Assembly: GCA_964654545.1 (NCBI GenBank)
Contig: CAZZIU010000057.1
Span: 1 to 6,007 of the forward strand
DNA: 6,007 bases
Direction: 5' to 3'
Source of the DNA: JABMOV01 sp964654545
Lineage (GTDB): Bacteria > Fidelibacterota > Marinisomatia > Marinisomatales > JABMOV01
In this document: positions 1 to 4,657 of the stretch, one piece after another
Position numbering within the stretch: the first letter of the stretch is position 1
Layout of the letters: the number at the start of each line of letters is the position of its first letter
Translations under genes and position numbers: made by a program
The notes under the pieces: model-generated
Database searches by the model: none
What the model saw: only the letters and a program-made list of their open reading frames with translations
What the model was told of the DNA's origin: nothing

Positions 1-23
1 TTCGTATTGCATATCTCCACCAT
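1..23 (-). CDS. 5' end of a gene running off the window
   Basis: The start of a minus-strand gene that continues beyond base 1. An ATG at 23-21 follows TAGGAGA with about 10 nt to the start, and a late-type promoter box lies just upstream at 44-51. Only about seven codons are visible (M V E I C N T), so no function can be assigned. A second ATG at 12-10, in another frame, has GGTGGAG very close to it and could be the real start instead. The reading frame is therefore uncertain. Confidence 0.45.
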
Positions 24-43
24 ATATTAATTTCTCCTAATCC

Positions 44-51
44 TATTTATC
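44..51 (-). promoter_or_regulatory. T4-late-type promoter box (GATAAATA)
   Basis: The minus strand reads GATAAATA, one base from the T4 late consensus TATAAATA and a fit to the relaxed NATAAATA form reported for T4-like cyanophages. It sits about 21 nt before the ATG at 23, with a Shine-Dalgarno site between them. That is the right arrangement to drive the gene leaving the window, after the fibre gene stop at 79-81. Confidence 0.45.
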
Positions 52-78
52 GTAGGAAAAAGTGAATAAAAATATAGC

Positions 79-1896
79 TTAATCTAAATCATTTATGGAA
101 TTTGCCGCGTTGATATGCGGGCCATACTCGAAATATATACGACCTAGATAACCATCCTGAGCACCTGCCCCGCCATAACCATTACCACTTGTGCCGGCAT
201 GTTTATTAAGATGACTACCTGGATATACTCCGTTACCAACTATAATTTCATCGCCTATACTTTGGGTATTAGGATTGCCGCCGTCAGCTGTATTAGTTGC
301 TCCAGCACCGCCTTGGGCGCGACAAGTCAAGGTTGTAGATAGCACTTGTCCAAAAGTTCCCGATTGCGGATCGTTATCATAATCTACATATGCGATATAA
401 GTATTCTCTCCTGCTCCCGACGATGGAATAGCACTACCGGCAAATGCACCACCGTAGCCTAATACCATGCCAATGCCGTCGCCTTCAGTAACGTCAATCA
501 AGCATCTGGCGAATGATCCACCACCGCCCATAAATCCAGCACCATTACCGCCGCCACCAGCACCCCACATTTTAACATACATTTTTGTAATATTAGTCCC
601 AACACCGACTTCAATTGAGTTTGTTAGCCCGGCCCCAAGATCTAAAGTACCGTTGAATACAAAGAAACCTCTATCAGGCTCTGCAAATATAGAGAAGATT
701 TTATCATGAAAAACACCATGTTCGTTGGTAGCAGTTATAATAAAATAATATTCTCTAGGGTAAGATATAACTGGCATTGTACCATGTACTCTTGCTTTGT
801 TAGGATCTCCCAAATAAGGATATTCTAAAACAAAACCAGGAGGTAATGCACCTTCCGTTAATGATATATCTGTAATAACATTAGTTGTTAATCCTGCGCC
901 CGCTGATACGTCGCCGGTCCAAGTAGGATTGACTTCGAATATGTATTCAGCAGTTTCGTCGGGTTTAACATAATATTGTTGGTTTCCGTTATTATCCCAT
1001 GATAACCTTACTTCTGGAGGTGATACCCAATCTGGTGGATATACCAATAATTCAGGAGTTCCCGGATCGCCATCTGTATCTACAAGGACTGGATCTGGAA
1101 TAGGAGGCTCTGGGGGAATGACAACCGGTGCTACGTTCGGACCAGATGGTGCCGGATCACTAGCCGCGGTAGATGGGTCAGGAGCAGATGAATAACCACC
1201 AGGCGGGGCAATGCTATCAGTACTAGCCCCTGGAGCGGTAGCACTATAAGCCACGGCAGTATTAGAGCTAGATAATGCTGTTGTAGTTGCGGTTGCTCCA
1301 CTGCCGCCATTTGTGGTAGTACCACCATATGTAGAGCGCGAAGTAGTGGTGCTAGACACCGTAACGGGTGATTGTTTACTCGAACTGGTTGAGCCGCCGC
1401 TATTAGCAGTAAAGCCGCCACCGCCAGAACCAGCAGTCGAAACGCTGGTCGATTCTACAGAATAGACCGGAGAAGATGTTAAAGGATCTCCTGTACCGGT
1501 AGGACTCACTTGTTCTGGTGTTAATTCAACTGGAGGATCAAGTGGTGCATTAGTTACGATTTCTTCTAAAACAGCTTCATCTACTGCTGATTCGATACTA
1601 ATGTCAGTAGCTTCTGTGATATCCAAAACCTGTGCTTCTGCCACCGGCGTTCCTGTTTCATCAACAAATTGAATAATAAATCCATCATTGACATCAAACG
1701 GCTCGCCGAAACCAATTGTAAACGTTAAAGTTTTATCAATTGAATTCCATACAAATGTACCATTAAAACCATCTAATAATGATACGGCAGTAGCGCCTGT
1801 CGGTACTGAATTAAAAGAAAAAGTAATCGTTAACGCCATACCAATTTTAAGACCGCTGCCTTTTGGTATGACTACTCCTTTCATTGCAATTCCCAT
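79..1896 (-). CDS. fibre-like structural protein, 605 aa, with Ig-like and glycine-rich C-terminal domains
   Basis: Probable tail-fibre or adhesin-type virion protein. The ATG at 1896-1894 is chosen because AGAGGA lies 7-8 nt upstream and a late-promoter box at 1929-1936 lies beyond it. A longer TTG-initiated reading from 1947 would start upstream of that promoter. In the 605-aa numbering, residues 1-125 form a compact beta-rich N-terminal part. Residues about 135-270 are Ser/Thr/Gly/Pro low-complexity linker. Residues about 320-405 resemble a putative Ig (He_PIG) domain, with ALPPGFVL and FIITATNEHG. From about 435 a glycine-rich domain begins with MWGAGGGG, a pattern common at the C-termini of phage fibres and adhesins. 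Such domains usually mediate surface binding. The receptor is unknown, and a neck or baseplate fibre is equally possible. Confidence 0.8.
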   Translation of the reverse strand: MGIAMKGVVIPKGSGLKIGMALTITFSFNSVPTGATAVSLLDGFNGTFVWNSIDKTLTFTIGFGEPFDVNDGFIIQFVDETGTPVAEAQVLDITEATDISIESAVDEAVLEEIVTNAPLDPPVELTPEQVSPTGTGDPLTSSPVYSVESTSVSTAGSGGGGFTANSGGSTSSSKQSPVTVSSTTTSRSTYGGTTTNGGSGATATTTALSSSNTAVAYSATAPGASTDSIAPPGGYSSAPDPSTAASDPAPSGPNVAPVVIPPEPPIPDPVLVDTDGDPGTPELLVYPPDWVSPPEVRLSWDNNGNQQYYVKPDETAEYIFEVNPTWTGDVSAGAGLTTNVITDISLTEGALPPGFVLEYPYLGDPNKARVHGTMPVISYPREYYFIITATNEHGVFHDKIFSIFAEPDRGFFVFNGTLDLGAGLTNSIEVGVGTNITKMYVKMWGAGGGGNGAGFMGGGGSFARCLIDVTEGDGIGMVLGYGGAFAGSAIPSSGAGENTYIAYVDYDNDPQSGTFGQVLSTTLTCRAQGGAGATNTADGGNPNTQSIGDEIIVGNGVYPGSHLNKHAGTSGNGYGGAGAQDGYLGRIYFEYGPHINAANSINDLD

Positions 1897-1928
1897 AATA
1901 TTATCCTCTATGTTTAAATACTTTAAAC

Positions 1929-1936
1929 TATTTATT
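1929..1936 (-). promoter_or_regulatory. T4-late-type promoter box (AATAAATA) for the fibre gene
   Basis: The minus strand reads AATAAATA, seven of eight matches to TATAAATA. Transcription would begin near 1923, giving a leader of about 27 nt that includes the Shine-Dalgarno site before the ATG at 1896. It lies between the terminator of the preceding gene and the fibre start, so the fibre would be an independent late transcript. Confidence 0.45.
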
Positions 1937-1989
1937 GCTTTTTTCAAAGTATAAACATAGTGTTATAATATAATGTTATAATTTTCGAC

Positions 1990-2016
1990 AAAAAAGGGAG
2001 GATATTATCCTCCCTT
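1990..2016 (-). terminator. Rho-independent terminator after the repeat-rich secreted protein
   Basis: On the minus strand AAGGGAGGAT, a 3-nt loop and ATCCTCCCTT form a perfect 10-bp stem (1994-2003 with 2007-2016), running into a six-base U tract at 1995-1990. It lies 17 nt after the stop codon of the 229-aa gene and ends that transcript before the fibre gene promoter. Confidence 0.9.
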
Positions 2017-2033
2017 AATTTATGTATTTTGAT

Positions 2034-2723
2034 TTAAAGAACGCCTGCCGGAGCCGTTGTAGTTGGTCCTGCCGGAGCCGTTGTAGCCGGTCCTGCCGGA
2101 GCCGTTGTAGTTGGAGCCGTTGGGGCTGTTGTAGTTGGTCCTGCCGGAGCCGTTGTAGTTGGAGCCGTTGTAGTTGGAGCGGTTGGTGCGGTCGTACCCC
2201 AATTCCCTACTAATCCATTCGCTGCGGCCGGTGACACAGGTGTTAGACCTCCAATATTTCCGAGTGGTGTTGCAGTTCCTCCAATACCTCCGGTATTTCC
2301 TGCGGTTGCGTTTGGAGTAGTAGTTGGAGCACCGTTAATATTTCCAACTTGTCCTGTGTTGTTGCCAGTTTGGTTATTACCAAATCCTCCATCATCGCCA
2401 TAATCACCACCTTCATCGCTTTCACCAGAATCAACCTCGTCGGAATCAGCTTCGCTATCGTCGCCGCCATCATCTCCCGAGTCTCCTGAATCGCCGCCAG
2501 AGTCTCCTGAATCGCCGGAATCACCGCCATCATCTCCCGAGTCTCCTGAATCGCCGCCAGAGTCACCGCCTCCATCGCCTCCTCCGTCACCGCCTCCATC
2601 GCCGCCTCCGTCGTCGGCGAAAGCTTGGTTGATACCTAAAGTGAAGTTACTGTTGATTTGACCAACACTGCCTAACATAAATGCAATTACAATTGCAAAT
2701 ACAAAATAATTAATACGTTTCAT
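2034..2723 (-). CDS. exported Asp/Gly-rich and Thr/Ala/Pro repeat protein, 229 aa
   Basis: Function unknown. The ATG at 2723 follows AGGAG with about 9 nt spacing. Residues 1-36 look like a signal peptide: MKR, a hydrophobic stretch at 6-20, and a likely cleavage after AFA (34-36). Residues 37 to about 115 are nearly all D, G and S in GGD and SGD units, giving an extremely acidic segment. Residues about 116-170 are Gly/Asn rich. Residues about 175-229 are tandem TTTAPAGP-type repeats ending PAGVL. This composition suggests an extended, disordered, exported or surface polypeptide, and the acidic part might bind divalent cations. It has none of the nonapeptide GGXGXDXUX units of RTX toxins. A promoter-like module lies upstream and a strong terminator follows, so it is probably monocistronic. 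Confidence 0.8.
   Translation of the reverse strand: MKRINYFVFAIVIAFMLGSVGQINSNFTLGINQAFADDGGGDGGGDGGGDGGGDSGGDSGDSGDDGGDSGDSGDSGGDSGDSGDDGGDDSEADSDEVDSGESDEGGDYGDDGGFGNNQTGNNTGQVGNINGAPTTTPNATAGNTGGIGGTATPLGNIGGLTPVSPAAANGLVGNWGTTAPTAPTTTAPTTTAPAGPTTTAPTAPTTTAPAGPATTAPAGPTTTAPAGVL
2045..2196 (-). repeat. 24-bp tandem repeats encoding TTTAPAGP units
   Basis: Degenerate tandem repeats based on a 24-bp unit (on plus: gccggagccgttgtagttgg plus tcct), several of them exact and some shortened to 15-18 bp. They encode the TTTAPAGP/TTTAPTAP tail of the 229-aa protein. The repeats are in frame, so copy number can change by slippage or recombination without breaking the gene. Confidence 0.8.
2461..2564 (-). 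repeat. 60-bp direct duplication in the Asp/Gly region
   Basis: Bases 2461-2504 and 2521-2564 are identical over 44 positions except for one substitution at the third base, giving an exact 60-bp period (20 residues of the GDSG-rich segment). It lies inside a larger tract of shorter GGD-encoding repeats that extends to about 2612. The near identity points to a recent duplication. Confidence 0.85.
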
Positions 2724-2755
2724 GTAATTTATCTCCTAAAGTTAAATATATATTA

Positions 2756-2791
2756 CATATAGATAACGCTTGTCATACCGGTTTTAATCCC
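2756..2791 (-). promoter_or_regulatory. promoter-like module, copy 1 (GGGATTAAAACC ... AGCGTT ... TATATG)
   Basis: On the minus strand GGGATTAAAACC (2791-2780), 9 nt, AGCGTT (2770-2765), 3 nt and a -10-like TATATG (2761-2756) lie upstream of the 229-aa gene. The same ordered elements recur upstream of the 38-aa gene (4899-4932). The shared layout before two unrelated genes suggests a phage-specific promoter or activator site. Its factor is unknown. Confidence 0.4.
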
Positions 2792-2804
2792 AGAAAATGT
2801 GAAA

Positions 2805-3032
2805 TTATACAAGTCCTGGGGTTTGGTACTTAAAATTTACATAGAGTTGTAACCCCGCAGTCAGCAACCACAATAATGCGGAAAGTGCGCCGGTAGCTTT
2901 TAAAAATCCCCAGTTAATTGGGATACCTTCATTAGCCATACGGGTCTTCATGCCAAAGTAACCGATTACAAAAAATGCAGTCGGAACCAACGACCATCCT
3001 CCTAAATAAAACCATATAAATTCATTTATCAT
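2805..3032 (-). CDS. small two-helix membrane protein, 75 aa, holin-like in shape
   Basis: Start ATG at 3032 with a strong AAGGAG about 9 nt upstream. Two hydrophobic segments are clear: residues about 8-27 (FYLGGWSLVPTAFFVIGYFG) and about 44-66, joined by a loop with a few charges and followed by a short tail, YQTPGLV. The size and two-segment topology match many phage holins, but no holin family is recognised by sequence and no endolysin is in the window. A superinfection-exclusion or other membrane role is equally possible. It lies between tRNA-Ser(GGA) and the exported repeat protein on the same strand. Confidence 0.75.
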   Translation of the reverse strand: MINEFIWFYLGGWSLVPTAFFVIGYFGMKTRMANEGIPINWGFLKATGALSALLWLLTAGLQLYVNFKYQTPGLV

Positions 3033-3172
3033 TGTCTTTTCTCCTTAACTCTCCTGTAAGCCTTTAAATAAAGCTTATATACTAATTTAGCATAATTTAC
3101 CTTAACGCCAGCTTAATATTAGCTCTTTTTTGAGTATAGGCGATATGCACTAAACGCATAACAAAACAGTTT

Positions 3173-3259
3173 TGGCAGATAGCAGAGGTCTCGATCCCCA
3201 AACCTTTCGGTCCCAAACGCTTTCCAAGCGTTGCCCCGACCCTGCGAGGTTTACTATCT
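3173..3259 (-). tRNA. tRNA-Ser(GGA), CCA encoded
   Basis: Acceptor AGATAGT (3259-3253) pairs with GCTATCT (3183-3177) through seven pairs including one G-U. Discriminator G and an encoded CCA (3175-3173) follow. The anticodon stem AACGC/GCGTT encloses TTGGAAA, with anticodon GGA at 3223-3225. The variable arm is ACC, GAAA tetraloop, GGT, as expected for a class II serine tRNA. The T loop reads ATCGAGA, so the normal T54 is A, and the outermost T-stem pair is a T-T mismatch. It reads UCC and UCU codons. Confidence 0.85.
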
Positions 3260-3320
3260 ATATGTTTTTAAAGAGGTTTTTTCTTAAATACTAGCTATGC
3301 GGCAGTCGTGACAAAAAGAT

Positions 3321-3533
3321 TTATCGTCCTTTAGATTCACTTTCTCCGGTTTCTTTATTAAAGCACGAGAATGATACAATTTTATCTCTACGCTTGGAAG
3401 GACTGGAGGTATCTTGAGCCATTAAAGTTTGATCAATTTCGACACAGGTTTCCATTGTATAAAGATTGGAAGTAGCTACATCTCCACTTAAGGAAAATAC
3501 AATCAATAATATTTTTGGAATTGTTGGAAACAT
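3321..3533 (-). CDS. small possibly exported protein, 70 aa, two cysteines
   Basis: Not recognised. The ATG at 3533 has AAAGGA about 6 nt upstream. Residues 5-17 (IPKILLIVFSLSG) are hydrophobic and could be a short signal or anchor. The rest is polar with two cysteines, in METCVEI and FSCFNK, spaced as in many small periplasmic proteins that form one disulphide. The C-terminus is Glu/Ser/Lys rich. It lies between tRNA-Ser(GGA) and the plus-strand RNA region. The Shine-Dalgarno site and open frame support it as real, but its length gives limited statistical support. Confidence 0.65.
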   Translation of the reverse strand: MFPTIPKILLIVFSLSGDVATSNLYTMETCVEIDQTLMAQDTSSPSKRRDKIVSFSCFNKETGESESKGR

Positions 3534-3629
3534 GTTTTATCCTTTGATTAAAAATTTATAATCGCGTCGCCAAGAAAACCAAGTGTTCTTTAGACGCTTG
3601 GATGAATTGGCGTTATACCTGTTCCTTTG

Positions 3630-3637
3630 TATAAATA
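3630..3637 (+). promoter_or_regulatory. exact T4-late consensus box TATAAATA, plus strand, copy 1
   Basis: TATAAATA, preceded by TTTG and followed by ATTTG. It is an exact match to the T4 late -10 element and points right, towards the structured RNA. It lies 33 bp before a second identical box, with shared context TGTATAAATAA. No plus-strand protein gene with a Shine-Dalgarno site follows, so the likely product is noncoding RNA. AT-rich sequence produces some such matches by chance. Confidence 0.4.
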
Positions 3638-3662
3638 ATTTGATTAATTTCATATTTTTATG

Positions 3663-3670
3663 TATAAATA
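3663..3670 (+). promoter_or_regulatory. exact T4-late consensus box TATAAATA, plus strand, copy 2
   Basis: The second TATAAATA. With the usual 5-7 nt to the start site, transcription would begin near 3676, directly before the 5' strand of the long-range helix at 3678-3686. That agreement between promoter and RNA boundary is the best support for this copy being the functional one. Confidence 0.45.
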
Positions 3671-3675
3671 ACATT

Positions 3676-3980
3676 AGTTGCGTAGCAAGAAGTGTATACT
3701 TCGGGATGCAGGGCTTATATAATATAATATTATATAAGTGACATACCCCAGGGACTGGGGAAATTTAACGCCTATGGACTTGAAATAAGACCCGCGAGAT
3801 CTGATCTTGTGGGCGGCGAGGTTGAAGTAGGAAGCCGTTTTAAGGTCTCCCATTGGGGAGTTAGACCAAGTAGGGAGAAGCCGCGTTGCTTCAGCCTCGC
3901 GGTAGTTCACTTTAACATTTTATTAAGAGCTACGCAAGCAGAATCTGCTCTGCATATTTACCTTAAGAGGGTAACATCCT
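3676..3980 (+). ncRNA. structured noncoding RNA, plus strand, boundaries approximate
   Basis: A GC-rich island without a convincing gene. A 9-bp helix, TTGCGTAGC (3678-3686) with GCTACGCAA (3929-3937), closes a multibranched domain. Inside are hairpins 3689-3693/3698-3702, 3714-3738 (12-bp AT-rich inverted repeat), 3746-3751/3755-3760 (CCCCAG/CTGGGG), 3791-3800/3804-3813 (10 bp), and a 14-bp helix 3816-3829/3887-3900 carrying an inner hairpin at 3844-3867. Hairpin 3937-3941/3945-3949 overlaps the closing helix by one base, and another may form at 3958-3962/3970-3974. The two longest mixed-sequence helices contain four T-G pairs. These are G-U wobbles on plus but A-C mismatches on minus, so the plus strand is the RNA. 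Two late-type promoters precede it. No clear terminator was found, so the 3' end is a guess. The family is unknown, and an omega-RNA-like origin is proposed separately. Confidence 0.5.
3746..3910 (+). mobile_element. possible IS200/IS605 right-end remnant: tnpB tail plus omega-RNA scaffold
   Basis: From recalled family patterns, ggttgaagtaggaagcc (3820-3836) and ggtagttcac (3901-3910) resemble the two sides of IS605-type right ends, which often read GTTGAAGCAGGAAGCC, a stem, then GGTAGTTCAC. The plus frame through the first motif reads FNAYGLEIRPARSDLVGGEV then EVGSR, resembling a decayed TnpB C-terminus, but it is open for only about 15 codons upstream. There is no TnpB body, zinc finger or TnpA in the window. 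If correct, the omega-RNA scaffold would end at 3910 and the guide would be about 3911-3926. The assignment rests on short motifs and could be wrong. Confidence 0.35.
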
Positions 3981-4024
3981 ACTATAACGAAAGTGTCATG
4001 GGCTATAGTTATTAGATCATTGCG

Positions 4025-4110
4025 TGGCGGAAAGCTGAGGTCCCGACCCCCATACCTCACAGTACCAACCGCTTTCGAAACGGTGCTAGTCCCCGACTAG
4101 TTAACTTTCC
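4025..4110 (-). tRNA. tRNA-Ser(CGA), CCA encoded
   Basis: Acceptor GGAAAGT (4110-4104) pairs with GCTTTCC (4035-4029), followed by discriminator G and encoded CCA (4027-4025). The anticodon stem ACCGT/GCGGT surrounds TTCGAAA, with anticodon CGA at 4075-4077. The variable region is long, as serine tRNAs require. The D arm can form an unusually long CTAGTC/GACTAG stem with a GGG loop. The T loop is GTCGGGA, lacking the usual T54 and A58. It shares the T-arm pattern TGGGG-TCG-GACCTC with tRNA-Ser(GGA), suggesting a common origin. It reads UCG codons. Confidence 0.85.
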
Positions 4111-4116
4111 AATTAG

Positions 4117-4199
4117 AGCTCCCTGGAGGAATCGAACCCCGTACCGTCCGTCCCGCGTTTAATGGATCGGCTTAGAAGGCCGAGGCGGGGGCAGGAAGC
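4117..4199 (-). tRNA. tRNA-Arg(TCT)-like RNA without a D arm
   Basis: Acceptor GCTTCCT (4199-4193) pairs with AGGGAGC (4124-4118), one G-U. The T arm has the consensus loop TTCGATT on a stem with four pairs and one C-C mismatch. A perfect 5-bp stem TCGGC/GCCGA carries CTTCTAA, a typical Arg loop, with anticodon TCT at 4174-4176. Only nine bases (GCCCCCGCC) separate the acceptor from the anticodon stem, too few for a D arm, while 25 bases lie between anticodon and T arms. CCCGC (4189-4185) pairs with GCGGG (4156-4152), extending the anticodon stem. The discriminator would be T and CCA is not encoded. It could be a degenerate tRNA, a tRNA-like structure or a noncanonical functional tRNA. It starts four bases after the permuted element and ends six bases before tRNA-Ser(CGA). 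Confidence 0.55.
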
Positions 4200-4202
4200 A
4201 TA

Positions 4203-4342
4203 AAAGAACGAACAAGTTGTAGAGGAAGAGTGTTTTCGTGTGCTACCCGTTACACTAACCCACACCTAAGTATGGGTGATGGATTTGAACCATCTCCTCG
4301 AGCTTCTAAGGCTGGTAATCTTCTTCAGTCGGCTCGTTCTTT
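4203..4342 (-). tRNA. candidate circularly permuted tRNA, anticodon read as TAG
   Basis: Reading the minus strand, tRNA parts occur in rotated order. Flank GCTCGTTCTTT on plus (4342-4332) is followed by anticodon arm CCAGC, CTTAGAA, GCTCG (4315-4299; four of five pairs; anticodon 4308-4306), variable AGGA, perfect T arm GATGG, TTCAAAT, CCATC (4294-4278), 3' acceptor ACCCATA (4277-4271) and base C (4270). A 5-nt linker follows, then 5' acceptor TGTGGGT (4264-4258), TA, and D arm GTGT, AACGGGTA, GCAC (4255-4240). The acceptor strands make seven pairs (one G-U), plus an outer G-C resembling tRNA-His G-1:C73. The flanks 4342-4332 and 4213-4203 pair over 11 bp, bringing the two halves together. 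The identity is unclear: TAG means Leu, but the variable loop is short and base 73 is C. The lipoprotein gene ends 5 nt before it. No ordinary tRNA can be completed from either half locally. Confidence 0.5.
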
Positions 4343-4346
4343 AATC

Positions 4347-4646
4347 TTATTTTATAAAACCAATTCCAATTCCTGAAACTGGTGTGGTAATGGCTAATGG
4401 AGGTGTTGGTTTTCTCGGTGGAAGTGGCGGTACTTTTCTAGCAACCTCTACTTTATTATCTCTGGATTCATTAATTACATCTCTTAAATTTTCAGTAATT
4501 GTTTGACCAGTTGTTTGAACCGAAACTCCTTCAGCAGCTAAATTCAATGCAGCCGGTACTAACGCAACCGCAGTTACACAACCAGCTAATGGACTTAACA
4601 TTAACATAAGAGCGACAACAAAACCTATTTTTTGAAATTTTTTCAT
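4347..4646 (-). CDS. small lipoprotein, 99 aa
   Basis: The ATG at 4646 follows AAGGAA, which overlaps the stop codon of the upstream 38-aa gene, so translation is probably coupled. Residues 1-23 form a type II signal peptide: MKKFQK, a hydrophobic core VVALMLMLSPL, and lipobox LAGC with the lipidated cysteine at 23. The mature part has an Ala/Val/Leu segment, a polar middle, then a proline-rich stretch VPPLPPRKPTPPL (about 72-84) and a Gly/Ile tail. A short Pro-rich lipoprotein after a small membrane protein is reminiscent of o-spanin partners such as Rz1, but the sequence is not diagnostic. It could instead be an unrelated envelope lipoprotein. Confidence 0.8.
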   Translation of the reverse strand: MKKFQKIGFVVALMLMLSPLAGCVTAVALVPAALNLAAEGVSVQTTGQTITENLRDVINESRDNKVEVARKVPPLPPRKPTPPLAITTPVSGIGIGFIK

Positions 4647-4657
4647 CTTAACTTTCC

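Noticed and set aside
467..709. Plus-strand open frame with a Pro-rich product inside the fibre gene
   Set aside because: It is the antisense of Gly-rich codons, with no ribosome site and no domain. The frames at 1131-1421 and 1688-1954 are shadows of the same gene.
1897..1947. TTG start giving a 622-aa fibre protein
   Set aside because: The ATG at 1896 has a good ribosome site and the late promoter box at 1929-1936 would place the RNA start downstream of the TTG.
2020..2599. Other open frames over the 229-aa gene (2020-2202, 2022-2213, 2243-2599)
   Set aside because: They are repetitive shadows of in-frame repeats, and only the 229-aa frame has a signal peptide and a ribosome site.
3100..3135. 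Plus-strand terminator (AGCT...AGCT then T tract)
   Set aside because: Only four pairs, and there is no plus-strand gene upstream that would need it.
3960..4012. Hammerhead ribozyme (GAAA near 3989)
   Set aside because: No CUGAUGA core or matching stems were found.
3674..4015. Overlapping open frames on both strands (3674-3910 minus, 3809-4015 plus) as genes
   Set aside because: No ribosome sites. The region is dominated by base-paired structure, and GC-rich structured DNA stays open by chance. The plus frame is kept only as a possible TnpB tail relic.
3660..4020. Group I intron or RNase P RNA
   Set aside because: Neither the group I P7 core nor the RNase P conserved GAGGAAAGUCC/ACAGNRA-type segments are present.
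4117..4342. A tmRNA (one-piece or permuted), with a tag frame starting GCACACGAAAAC near 4243
   Set aside because: No TTCGAC-type D loop, no pseudoknot pattern and no G3-U70 in the permuted acceptor. A proper 4-bp D stem is present. The frame ends SAF rather than a typical ALAA-type tag.
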